DNA of 64,000 bases, from assembly GCF_036898095.1 (NCBI RefSeq), contig NC_090735.1, forward strand, positions 7,770,661 through 7,834,660. The letters are read 5' to 3'. Positions 53,126 to 64,000 of this stretch are shown here, piece after piece. The stretch is from Palaemon carinicauda (Eukaryota > Arthropoda > Malacostraca > Decapoda > Palaemonidae). The notes below the pieces were generated by a model. That model did no database searches. It had not been told where the DNA came from and saw only the letters and a program-made list of their open reading frames with translations. Both the position numbers and the translations under genes were made by a program. The stretch's first letter is position 1, and each line of letters starts with the position of its first letter.

Positions 53126-55473
53126 CTTTTTAGGGCTACATGAATATACCTTGAAGAATACTATGCTAATTATTTAAAGTAATGGGAGACCTAGTTCACA
53201 TTTGCTAGTAAGGATGAATTATGAAGTTCTCTTTTATATTAACCTGATGCTCACCTCCAATTTCAGATCTCCCACTCCCCATCCTTGATCCTTCCTTATC
53301 CCAAATTTGGAAATGTTACATAAAAAAAACACACACACACTCGCCTCATATGGCTGATGTGTTCCCCACTGGCCCCCTCCTCTTTTAGCATCAGCATTTG
53401 CCATTTTATTCCTCACAAGAAAAGGGCCAAAGAGTACATGAGGTAGATCCTGATCTTAACTAGAGTAATCACTTGTTCTTTTAGACTGTTATTTTACTCT
53501 CCATGTACAGAACTTGTTCATTCCTTTACTGGTGTCTTGAGAGCTGTAGCTCAATGTGTTAGATTGAATATATTGTACTTGTCAAAGGCCAATAGTCTGT
53601 ACTGGTAATCATTTTGGACTTTAGTCTGCTTATTGATCCAGCTGTCTTGTCAGTGCAATTTTTATCCTGATAACCAAAGTCATGAAAATTTATGTATGTG
53701 TTATGTCATTATTAACTTGCTCAAAAGCCTCAAATTCTTTGTTTGTAATGGTTCATGAGATTTTAGAATTTGGTATTATCGTATTTTAATCAAATATTTC
53801 AGAATGTTTAGAAAGCTTGCATTGTAGGAGGTTATTATGTCAAATGTACAGGTTTTGGTAGTATCATTTTCATTTCTAGCAAAGTTCTATACACTTGTGT
53901 CAATGACAAAAACATCAAATTTGTTATGGACTGTGTAATGTAAGTAGTGGAAAATCTATCTAATGTAAAAGGATTGTGATTCAATGTATTCCAGACGTGT
54001 TTATGCTCTTTTTGAAGTTAATGTGTAATCAGTGGTAACTGTTATTTCAAAATTTGTAATAAAAAGTATAAGTTCAAGTAAGATTAAGGTTTTAAAGATT
54101 AATGATAAGTGTACTTAACGTAAGTATTTAAAGTAATTTTGGAAGAGGGTCATTTTGAAGTCGCATTTCAGAGCTTTTTATTATGGCGAGATTCCTGTGC
54201 TCTCTGAAAAGGTGCACAGCTCGGTTCATAAACTCCATGTTGCTTCTTGACTCGTGTTGTTTGTGCCTATGACATAAAGAAGGGATAAACCACACTTTAA
54301 TCATTTTTAGAAATGTGTAATAAGTTCTTGAATATGTTATCGTTGAGGTAATAGTTGTCCAGATGTGTGTATGTGTGTGTTTGTGTTGTTTAAAGGGGTA
54401 GGGGAATATTTGGTATGGAGAATAGGTTTACAAATTATTGACAAAGAATCTTGTCAGGTTTATATTCCAAGTGCGAAGTTTCGCAAATATTTGATAAAGA
54501 TTTTTTTTATTTCCTTACACTGGTCAAGGTATGAAAGTTCCATTTCCATAAAATGACTTTGTTTACGCATCTTCATGAACTTTTTTTTTTTTTTTTTTTG
54601 ATACAATACTGATGTGCAGAAATAGCCTTGTCTTCAAACATCCATCCTAAGGGAAATTCCATAATATTGTAAGAGACGTATTAGGTATTTTACAAAATTA
54701 ACAATAACTGAGATATATTTAAAAGTTCACTGATGGCCTAAATATAGATAATGCATAACCCGCTTAACTCTTCTTAATGCGTTAACTATCTTTATGGTTA
54801 GATATCTTGACAATGTACATGAATTGTAAGATTATTAGATACTGCATTAGATCATGGGCAGGTTCATACCTAACATTTTTGTATAGCTTTTGTTCATTTG
54901 TTATATAAAAGGCCAGTTTTTTCGTTTATTTCAATAGATAATTGGTATAAACTCATCTTATTTGAAACTAGCCTGAACTTTGATTAGAATTGTAATAATT
55001 AAAATAATTCACACAAAGGGGATAGCTATCAAAGTAATAACAAACTTCACTAATTAATTTAATGAGAAATTTACAAGTTGTCATATTGAAAGAGGGGTCA
55101 ATTTAAAATGTTACAGTACAATATTAAAGGTTATGACTCTCGATGGCTCTCAAGGTTTTAGTCTTGCACAAAACAAAGTACCAACTACTGACCTTGAAAT
55201 TAATCTCTGTACCTACACCCCTCTAGAATGCTATTGGTTTAACTGTTTGCCCTAAAGGGGGCGGGGCGGGTGATGTTGTGTCATTAGAGCTCACTCGTGC
55301 TAGAGCAGTTTTAAGTATTAAATTGAGAATTATAAGGTTAGATTGAAATTGTTTGATGAAGCTTCAAAAGTAATTAAAGTAAAATATGGGATATTGGATA
55401 TTGCCTAATCTAGTTACCTTAGTGTTATATATTTGTTCCACAACGCAGTGAAATAGGGTAACTCACAAGTAAC

Positions 55474-55477
<4 letters not shown>
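53123..55477. other. Unassigned AT-rich sequence
   Basis: No coding frame beyond 63 codons and no repeat recognised. AATAAAAAG at about 54058 resembles a polyadenylation signal but has no linked gene. Confidence 0.45.

Positions 55478-55568
<91 letters not shown>
55478..55568. repeat. (CT)n microsatellite
   Basis: About 91 bp of perfect CT dinucleotide. Confidence 0.97.
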
Positions 55569-55571
<3 letters not shown>

Positions 55572-58500
55572 ATTCTATGTAGGCATTACTAGACGGTCCT
55601 TCAAGCCCTACTGTAGCTGCACTAGCTTTATATCCTTCAACTTTACCACCTCCTTTCCTGCCTACATTCTTCCATCTTTCCATCAAACCTCTTATAGCTT
55701 CAAAGTTATAAGAAACATTCAGCACTTGGGTGCTTAATGACTTCACAGGCCTAATCGCTGAGCTATATTCCTAAAGTCAATTTAATCTCCCTCTTAAGAA
55801 ACATTATTCACAGGATTCCACATTGAATATTTTTTCATTTCTTATTGGTAACGAGATCGATTGTAATTTTAAGCCACTTTCAGTCTCTAAGATTGTTATA
55901 CATCGCACATCAGTATAAGAAAGTGTTAAGAATACAGTAAATTTCTCTCCTTCATATCAGTGTCTGTGATACGAACTTGCAAATGTTGAAGGTTGGGACT
56001 GTGTTATAAAAGTGTTATGAATTCCACTGCAAGGAATAAGGGAGTGTTAGGATAGTATTGTGTGATTGGTGTGAGATTCTAATGGGGAAGTTAGGTCGTT
56101 CTTATGCCAAATTCCTTTCAGTAGAGCATGTTCCAAGGTGGACAAAGATAGTCCGGTTCATTTATCAGTGTTTCTAATATAAGTCAGCCTGAAAGTATTT
56201 TACTCAGGTTTTTTTTATGTAGATGGGTGTAAATTAGACTTTTCATGCAGAATTGGGATGTTTTGGATTTACGTAGCGTAGGTTATAGATTTTATTTATG
56301 TTAAAAAGATCCTTTAGCCATTTAGGAAGCTCATCACGTGCTCAGTCAGCATATTGGCAAGCATCAAACTAGAGTTTCTTAAAAAAAAAAAAAAGTATTT
56401 TCCAAGAGTATAATCCTCAGCTTCATTAAGCATAGCATATAAAAGATTTGTTATTTTAATTTTTTGAAATAGCCCGTTACAATCTTAAAAATGTCAAAGT
56501 AAAATAATCCTTTGAAGCTTTAGTAAATGTTTATATATTATAGATTTTCTGAGATAACTTTGTATTTAACGTAAAGTTTTCGTTTTTATATAAATTTATG
56601 TCTCCAAATACCAAATTATTTTCGTTATTATAGAATTTTGAAGTTCTAAATGTGTGATTTGAAGTATCTAAGGAGGGGAGTTTCAGTCTTTATAGTCACC
56701 AAGAGATAATTCGTAGAATATAATTTGTCTTTTTGTTCGGAGATTTTTTAGTTTGATGCTTCGCTCTTTATCAACATATATTTTCCTAACAATAATTAAC
56801 TTGTATTGAAGTTATAATTCGTGGCCCTGTTTTTCTATATTATGAAACCGATTCTAATTTCTTTATCATTATCAAAATTAAAACGTGTAATGAATTCATT
56901 ATTAAATGTCATTATGTTCGTGAACTACTTGTTATTATATATAATTAAGTATTTTATAATCTATAGATATGTTTGCCTTCGTTGGTACAATTTTCAACTC
57001 CCTTATACTGAAATGTATTGAGGAGCTCAAAGACACTCGTGTTTTAAACAATACTAAAATCATACTTTTTATTTAATATCTATTCATATTCTGCCAGATT
57101 TCAGTAGAGAATATAGTATCTGCCTGTCTCTTGTGTCTGAGCTCAATCTGGTAACTTTGAAAAAAATCATTTTAAACTTCATTTCCGGCTGGGTTAATCT
57201 AAAGTCTTTTAAGAACAAAAATATAGAAAGTTGATACATTAATTTAAATACTAAAACTAACTTATTCATTATTATTTTGACCGTAACTGGTAGTAAATAT
57301 ATTAAGTTACACAGGACCTGCGTAAAATCCATAATGAATAATAAATAATCATCTCCTTTGATTATTGGCTGAGGATACCTCGTCTTAGTATTGTCAGAGT
57401 TTATGAGCAATAGATAGTAAGAGATAATGAAATAAGGATTGTATTGTATAGAGTTATAAGATGATAGTATATTAAGGCCTTACGTGCTGAGGATAGTATA
57501 CTGCAGTAAGGAATCATAAGCTGAAGATAGTATGAACTGAGGATAGTATTTAAGGGGGTTGACTTTATTTCACTCTATAGGCCTAAGTTTCTTATTAGGG
57601 GTTATATTAACTTTAAAACTCAAAGAGTAGGTAAATATTCAATTAGAAGCAAGATGTTTTATAGCATTAACATTTTTATAAGGTTATTATTTATTTTTTT
57701 TAAATAGTGTCGTGACTCGTTAGCTTTATAAATAGTTTCAGGTTAAACTCGTTTTCCAGGGTTTGCATTTGAGAACTTTATTACACAGCTAAAGTGGTTT
57801 GGGTGTCCACGTGTAAGATGAATGCGTACTTCGGTCCGATCTGACTGTCTGCTGGGAGAAGTAGCAAGGATGGTCAGGGCAGTAGCCTTGCACGTCTCTT
57901 CTTTTTTACCCGACTCAATCATATGCATTAAATGGCATGAGTCAGGGAGGCAACTTGGCATTTGTGAATCTTGTCTGCTTTTGAGAAAGCTTCAGGTGTC
58001 TGTAGTAATGAATCGTTCTGAAATTGCACAAAGGCATGAAAATGACCTTATTTTTCATTTTTAGATATTCCATTTGTTTTTTGTATTCTTGAAATATTAA
58101 TTAAATGCTATAATTTTATGTTTCATTAGATAATTAATTAAATTTGCTGGAATCTGCCTTATAGGAATGAAAATAATAACATAAATGTTTTACCATTTAA
58201 CTTTAGATGAGCTAAAAACTATTCTTGAAGCCTTTGAATTACAATCCCGATGTCATTGTTTGTAAAATTATCAATAAAAAGAAAAGAAAAGAAGGAAAAG
58301 GAAAGCATTCAAGGGCCTAGTAACATTGCTTTTTCAAACAGAAAACTTTGCATTAATTTTCCGGTTACTAGGTGGGAAAGGGGATGGCCTTGGTGGGCTT
58401 TCCTTTTCCTTTTTTTTTATTAATAATTTTATGATTTCAATTAGATAAAGCACTGCTTACTTACACAGTCATGAGATATGTAACCTCAAATTCCGAGCTT

Positions 58501-59564
58501 CAAACTCACCAGCAGTTGTTAAAGAAAACGGACACTGACTGGTAAACAAAGAAAATGGGACGTTTTGTCATTCTGTGCTCCATATTTGACGAAGGGCCAC
58601 TCACCAAAGAGGCTTTCTTTGTCGAATTGAGAGCTTACTGTATGACAAACGTTAAGTTTTCTTTGATTTTAGGGCGTTTGAAGCTTTCAGAAAATGGGGT
58701 TTCATGAATCTGATGCTTATATGTCATTGACTTCATAGTGTTTGTATTTCCATTATATAATTAAATTGATCACACTGAAACCTGTACTATGTTTGACATT
58801 CAATCTTCTGCAATAAAAGTCTATGATGAATTTCAAAGTTTTTCTTCAGCCATATTGTGTTAGTTAGAAGCTTTAAGTACATATTTAGGTATACTTTCGC
58901 GGTCAAAATTTCAATTTAATTGCTTTAACATAGAATTTGAGGCTTTTGAGGAATAGTAACTAATGGAAATAACAAGGTCATTATATATTATCATGACTTT
59001 ATTCAGGAAAAAAAAAAAACTTTCGCAGACAGCTGAATTAAGAAGTGGACTTTAGTCCAAAATGAAATACCAGACAGTTCGGCCATCTTGACTTTCAAGA
59101 TATCATTAAACACTGGTACTACTGCTCTTGTGCCCCAGAAGGGGGGTGAACAAACTGTATTTGGGGGATAATTAAGTCCAAATGACCAGGCGACTAGTTA
59201 GGAGAGAGGACTATTACATGAGATTTCTTGGCCCTTTTTTGTGGGGGATAAAGCATTTGCTGGTACTGAAAGAGGTAGGGGACCGTTTAGGGAGAACACT
59301 GTCATATGAGGCTTAACGTAGGGAGAATACTCCAGAGTCGCTCCAATTTTTTTTATTTACTTCCGTTTTCTATTTTTATCAGTTTTCTGATTTTCTTTTT
59401 CATACCATTTTCTTTTTTTTTTGTATTAGGCAAACTAAATAAAAATTTTTAATATTTTGTATATGCACTTTATTTTGGAATTCCTAAGATATTACAAAGT
59501 TTGAGCATGGACAATATCTTAACAGTTTAATGAAAATATAATTTATGGTTAACTAACAAATTTA
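55569..59564. other. Unassigned AT-rich sequence with short local repeats
   Basis: No supported gene. 57460-57560 holds four loose copies of GCTGAGGATAGTAT. An 80-codon frame at 57822-58064 (MRTSVRSDCLLGEVARMVRA) overlaps an equally long minus-strand frame and shows no motif, so I do not call it. Confidence 0.4.
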
Positions 59565-60092
59565 ATAGGCGCTCCTCAATGTTGCAATTAAGAAAAATTG
59601 TTATGGACGAAAATACTGAGATTACAAGAGCAAGGGTCCTGAATGATATTTATGGGGAAAATGTCATACTACCGCTAATAGTATAACTACATGTGTTGAA
59701 TAAGTAAAGGTAAATTGCCCAGTATTTTGACATCAGTATAATGTGGGCATTACCAACTACTTTAGTCATATCTTATGTCCATTTTAGTCATTGCTGGAAA
59801 AGGTTATCATGAAAGAGTAAAAGATATTTGACTATCTTGTACTCTATCATGAATTAACCTTTTCCAGCTCAGACTATAATGGACATAAGATATGACTAAA
59901 GTAGTCAATAATGCCCATATTACTGACGTCAAAATACTGGACATTTACCTTTACTTATTCAACATATGTAGTTATATTATTGGCAGTGGTATGGAATTTT
60001 TTCCCATAAATATCATTCAGGACCTTTGCTCTTGTGTCCAAGTATTTTCGTCCATAATTTTTCTTATGCAATTGACATTGAGTAGCGTCTAT
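59565..60092. mobile_element. 528-bp foldback (palindromic MITE-like) element
   Basis: Two arms of about 255 bp are inverse copies with scattered differences. The left arm starts ATAGGCGCTCCTCAATG and the right arm ends CATTGAGTAGCGTCTAT. They meet around an ATTTGACT loop near 59827. Arms share GGTCCTGAATGATATTTATG, AGTATTTTGAC and TAGTCATATCTTATGTCCAT blocks. No ORF of note. A single-molecule transcript would form a very long hairpin. Confidence 0.88.
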
Positions 60093-61358
60093 CATTTACA
60101 ACAACACATTTGAAATAATCATTCTACCCAATATGTTACAAATTATACAAGCATTTCACGTCTCAATCTAGTTTTAATTGATATTTATTGCCTAAAATCA
60201 TAAATGACAAAACAGTATTTTATTCAATAAAAAGTAACTGGTTTTAAGCATTTGACATCTGCTTAATTAAAATGTTCAATTAACATCCCATTTATATTTT
60301 TTTTCTAGATTTGCAAGCAATTCTACCTACAAAACCTCTTGTATATTCAACCCGAACAATTTACCTCTCAATTTGTAATGTTATTACTTTAAAAGTACTA
60401 ACCTTTAAGATACTACTCCTAAATGCTATATTGGAAGGAATCTCTCAATTATTCACCAAATCTTTTTAAAATACCCACAATTATTTTTTTTTTTACCTTC
60501 CCTAAAGATAATTATCCATTCCATTGTCCTAAATACCGAATACAACCCGATTATTATTTTCATCTTATGCAGTGCCTCACATGCAATTCTTAAATACTCT
60601 TAAGTTTACCCTATGCATCAAGAACAAAATGTCAGAGCATTCTCTTCACAAATAATTAACTTCAGCAAATATTCTTATGCAATCAATTGCCCTATTAATT
60701 ATTGATGTATTTTCCCCTAAAAATATAACAAATATTATCCTTGACCCTTTTATTAGTTATAATTACTCTTCTAAGTCTTAAAAGAATAACCTTGAATTTT
60801 ACTTTTAACCATTCTTAGAACATTACTTCAAGCAAGAAACATTCCTTCAATGTTGATTTTTATCAAAACTACTACACTGGCTGTTTCTTCCTCTTAAGAC
60901 TACCATAACTCAAATTACTATTCCTTTCATAAAACCCTCTAATATAAATTTAATTGGCAATATGCTCCAAATTAAAACTAACTATATCAGCTATATTCTA
61001 GACTACAGCACGAGGCAGTTAATTGCATTTATTATATACAAATTATGCAAAGCTTAAAACCAGTTGACAAGAGATTTTATCTTTTTAATGAAAATTTTAT
61101 CATTTGCATAATTTGAAATAAATTCCTATTCAATACATTGAAGAAAAATAAACAGGATCTTTTACTATAAACATGAATTTAGAATGTGTGTGACCAGAAT
61201 AACGAAAATATTGGTATTTTGGGAAAATTTTTCATTTAAAATTTACTAAAACATACTGTGAACTTTTGAAATTATGTTACAAACACCTTGGAAAAGTTAC
61301 AATCAATCTAAACTTATCTAGTTACATTTTTTATTGTTAATATATCCTTAATTCCAGG

Positions 61359-61362
<4 letters not shown>
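60093..61362. other. Unassigned AT-rich sequence
   Basis: Very AT-rich, no coding frame or repeat recognised. Confidence 0.45.

Positions 61363-61429
<67 letters not shown>
61363..61429. repeat. (GA)n microsatellite
   Basis: About 67 bp of perfect GA dinucleotide. Confidence 0.97.
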
Positions 61430-61432
<3 letters not shown>

Positions 61433-63523
61433 TATCCATCTAATGCTTAGAAATCCTATAAAACCTTAAAAACAGTGAATCCCTTCAGAAATATTCAAAA
61501 TTATTCTTATTATGATTTTCCTTGCTTTCTGTTACACAAAATAAATGGATTAATTGCTTGCACATTATATAAACACATTTAATAAATAAAAAGAGGAATA
61601 TTTACATGGCATACTTGGTTTTCTCTTCAACAGAAACATTTGGAAAATAATTCTGATGTTGGGGCTTTATATGAAATTTTCAATTAAGCAAAAAATGTCA
61701 TTATTGCAAGAGGGAAGGAAATATGGCAGCTATTCTGAAATTTATAAGCCAAAATCATCAGTTAGTCTTTGCAAGGATCTGGCAGTATTTTTAGACTTCT
61801 GGAAGTGTTGTAAAAGTTATATATGGTGTCCGAGTAAAGATCTAGGAGTAATTGTTGACTTCTCTAGTAAATATACAAATACATGTACACATGTTGATTG
61901 CTAGAATATAAGCTATTCAACCACCAAGGAAAAAAAGTGACTGACTAGCACTCGCAAGCTGTGGCTAATTAGAGAGAGGACTTTTTCCCAAACTACTGCC
62001 TTAAGCATATCTACTTATATCTTTTAAAGAGAACATGGGCCCTCTACAGATTTCACATTGCGTAGAAGAAAATTCAATGAGTTGCTAATAATTGGAAGAT
62101 AGTCTCGAAAGGCAGAGATGAAATTGTATACATAGACAAATTGTATACATAGACAAAGATGAAATTATATTCCTAGTTAAGAGATAGTCGAGGTTATATT
62201 CACATACAAATAATGTTTCTTTTAAATACAGATTGTGGAATGAATTTGAATCAATTGCTAAAAGATTATTAATATTTTCCCTTCAGTCACACACTTCAAT
62301 AACATGTTTACAGTACTTTACACAATTAAAATATGATACGATCTTGAAGCATGTTAATAGGTCCAGAGGAAATTGACATTAGATTTAACAGCAAGTTAAT
62401 GAAAATTGAAAACGAGCAGCAAATTTCTAAGGAAGTCACTCTTCATTTACATTTGATGGTCTTAATTTGTTATGTTAAATTTCTTCCTCCAACAAAAACA
62501 TTTACAATACGACAACGTCAATTTAACATTACCTATAAAAATGACAGCTAACTATTTTAAAAAATAATAGGAATCCATTAACATTATGTATGTTCGTATT
62601 AGCCATGACAGTTTGCAGATAACTAAATGAGTGACTGTGCTTGTTTAATAAATAATAATAAAGAAATTGCAATTTGAATTTAAATTAGAAAGTCAAAGCA
62701 GCTCATAAATGTGAATCTGAACCTAAATTTCAAGTAAAATTTTGGGTGTTTAAAATCTAATAGAAAAATAGCATCACATGTAAATATTTTCTTTTACGGA
62801 AAGATGCAAAGAATTAAACACTAACTAGAAATAGTTTTATATGCACTGACTTTTGTAAAGATTAAGAGCTAATAAAATAGTTGCTACTAAACTCAGTACA
62901 ACTTAAATTTATGCCCTTCTGAAATAAACACACTTTGATAAACTTGAAATAATCGGATATATCTTTGTTGTCAAAGTTGATATTACTTATTTACTGCAAC
63001 TTCTCATTTCTTTACCTTCAGTTAGTGATTACTATTGAACCTATGTGATAAAAATGGAATGACAATTGTTAACACAAAACTCCATAAAATTTCAATAACT
63101 CTGGTAAATTGTGCATTTCAAGATATTTGTACTATTTCTCACAAGGGTATTTCAATACTCAGAAACGTTGCATGATAAGAGTGGCCACTTCAGTCGACAT
63201 GATTTGGTAATGGATTGTTTTTCCGTAGTCAATCCCAGATTTACTGTTGTATCTTCCTCTTGATGTTATTTACAATGTCTCACTATAGTTAGTGCATGTG
63301 CATATTATTTGCAGGTTAATTTCCTGTTTTGAGCAAGAGGATATAAGTAGTCATTTTCTTTTAAGCAGGTGGTTATAATCTTTCCTTCTCGTTTGATGCT
63401 TCTGGTCTGAAAAATAAATAAAATGTTAATTGTAGAGATAATGTCTTTTTAAAATATTCTACTGTGCACTTCAATATCAAGACTATACTTTTAGTAAAAC
63501 ATTCTGCAAAATGAATGCTAAAA
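61430..63523. other. Unassigned AT-rich sequence
   Basis: The 82-codon frame at 61656-61904 contains SKDLGVIVDFSSKYT, faintly like the region after motif C in LINE polymerases, but with no supporting context. Otherwise nothing is seen. Confidence 0.35.
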
Positions 63524-64000
63524 AATAACAAATTTGGAAATTTGTATTTTTCCTAACATACAAATCTGGAGCTATCTATAGGGTATTACTTTTGGCAACG
63601 CTGTAAACCAGCCAAGACAATTTTAGTGAGGGATAATTACCCCATCAGCTAGTAAGCAGGAGGGGGTTGGGGTAGACTAGCTACCCCGCTCACTCACACC
63701 TGTCGGTTGAGTCACCACTTTTGCTTTCTGGCAGGACTTCTAGGGGGACAGGGTGGCGGGCCAATTTGTATAAATAGCTCCAGGTTTGTACGTTAGGAAA
63801 AATACAAATTATTTCCAAATTTGTTATTTGTTCCGACACAGATACAAACCTTCACTATTTACAGGGTGACTTACTCTTAGGAAGGAGGAAGTTCTACCAA
63901 CTGGCCTTGGTCATGACCCGGGGTTCCCTCTAATTGATCTTTGATCTAATTAGTAGGAACCCTACCCTTGCTAAAATCAAAGTAGTTACAAGGTAACTCG
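63524..64000 (-). mobile_element. DIRS-like retrotransposon E, 3' end only, running off the window
   Basis: Reading on the minus strand, the right outer end (63524-63600), right terminal repeat (about 63600-63760) and internal complementary region (63775-63865) lie in the same order as in D. Matches to D include GGGTATTACTTTTGGCAACG beside GGGTATTACTTTTAGCGCAG, and TAATTACCCC..GCTAGT. The coding part would lie beyond 64000. It is the only DIRS copy here on the minus strand. Confidence 0.82.
63775..63865. repeat. DIRS-E internal complementary region
   Basis: GGTTTGTACGTTAGGAAAAA and CAAATTATTTCCAAATTTG then TTATTTGTTCCGACACAGA and TACAAACC: right end joined to left end, in the order seen as the complement of D's internal region. 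The right half of it matches 63524-63575 in inverse. Confidence 0.82.

Noticed and set aside
57822..58064. An 80-codon ORF as a small gene
   Set aside because: An equally long minus-strand ORF overlaps it, there is no motif and no homologous copy in the window.
61656..61904. LINE RT fragment based on SKDLGVIVDFSSKYT
   Set aside because: Only a short similarity to a common RT stretch; no YADD or thumb region nearby.

Overview
This is a eukaryotic, AT-rich, intergenic or intronic window dominated by retroelements. The most likely source is a decapod crustacean. The reasons are the density of DIRS-type tyrosine-recombinase retrotransposons, a Penelope-like element, a LINE with a (TAA)n tail of a type I associate with decapod genomes, long (TA)n and (GA)n microsatellites, and a telomere-like ACCTT/CCTAA pentamer block. 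The species assignment is inference. No bacterial genes, rRNA, tRNA or CRISPR array were seen, and no complete host gene is present.

Layout. 0.2-4.8 kb: two decayed RTE-like LINE pieces, microsatellites and the pentamer array. 5.2-9.4 kb: two Penelope-like copies in inverted orientation (arms about 1.68 kb and nearly identical). One carries a 751-codon RT plus GIY-YIG frame, and both carry a hammerhead ribozyme motif in the 3' region. 10.5-22.7 kb: two abutting DIRS elements, A and B, of one lineage. Both have lost most of the RT region, but B keeps a tyrosine recombinase frame with all catalytic residues. 22.9 kb: a candidate host exon. 23.2-26.1 kb: decayed DIRS-C. 26.4-34.6 kb: DIRS-D, the best full-length copy, with inverted terminal repeats, internal complementary region, gag, RT, RNase H plus methylase-like domain, and recombinase. 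34.7-38.6 kb: a DIRS relic and three more candidate host exons. 38.5-45.5 kb: mostly unassigned sequence with a palindromic MITE, a 5'-truncated LINE with a 16-bp target-site duplication, an internally deleted LINE derivative and a diverged minisatellite. 45.6-52.9 kb: DIRS-F, into whose right terminal repeat a 3.8-kb LINE has inserted; the LINE carries a 2A-like motif interrupted by TGA. 53-63.5 kb: unassigned AT-rich sequence with microsatellites and a 528-bp foldback element. 63.5-64 kb: the start of DIRS-E on the minus strand, running off the window.

How the parts work together. In DIRS elements gag, RT/RNase H/methylase-like and tyrosine recombinase lie in overlapping frames between inverted terminal repeats. 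An internal complementary region copies the two outer ends joined, and is thought to template the circular intermediate that the recombinase integrates. A, B, D and F show this end-to-ICR relation directly. The Penelope element couples RT with a GIY-YIG nuclease and a self-cleaving ribozyme. The LINE couples an APE-type endonuclease and RT. Most copies are broken. The few candidate exons have splice-like borders on the plus strand and suggest that the cluster may sit in introns of a host gene, but no product is recognised.
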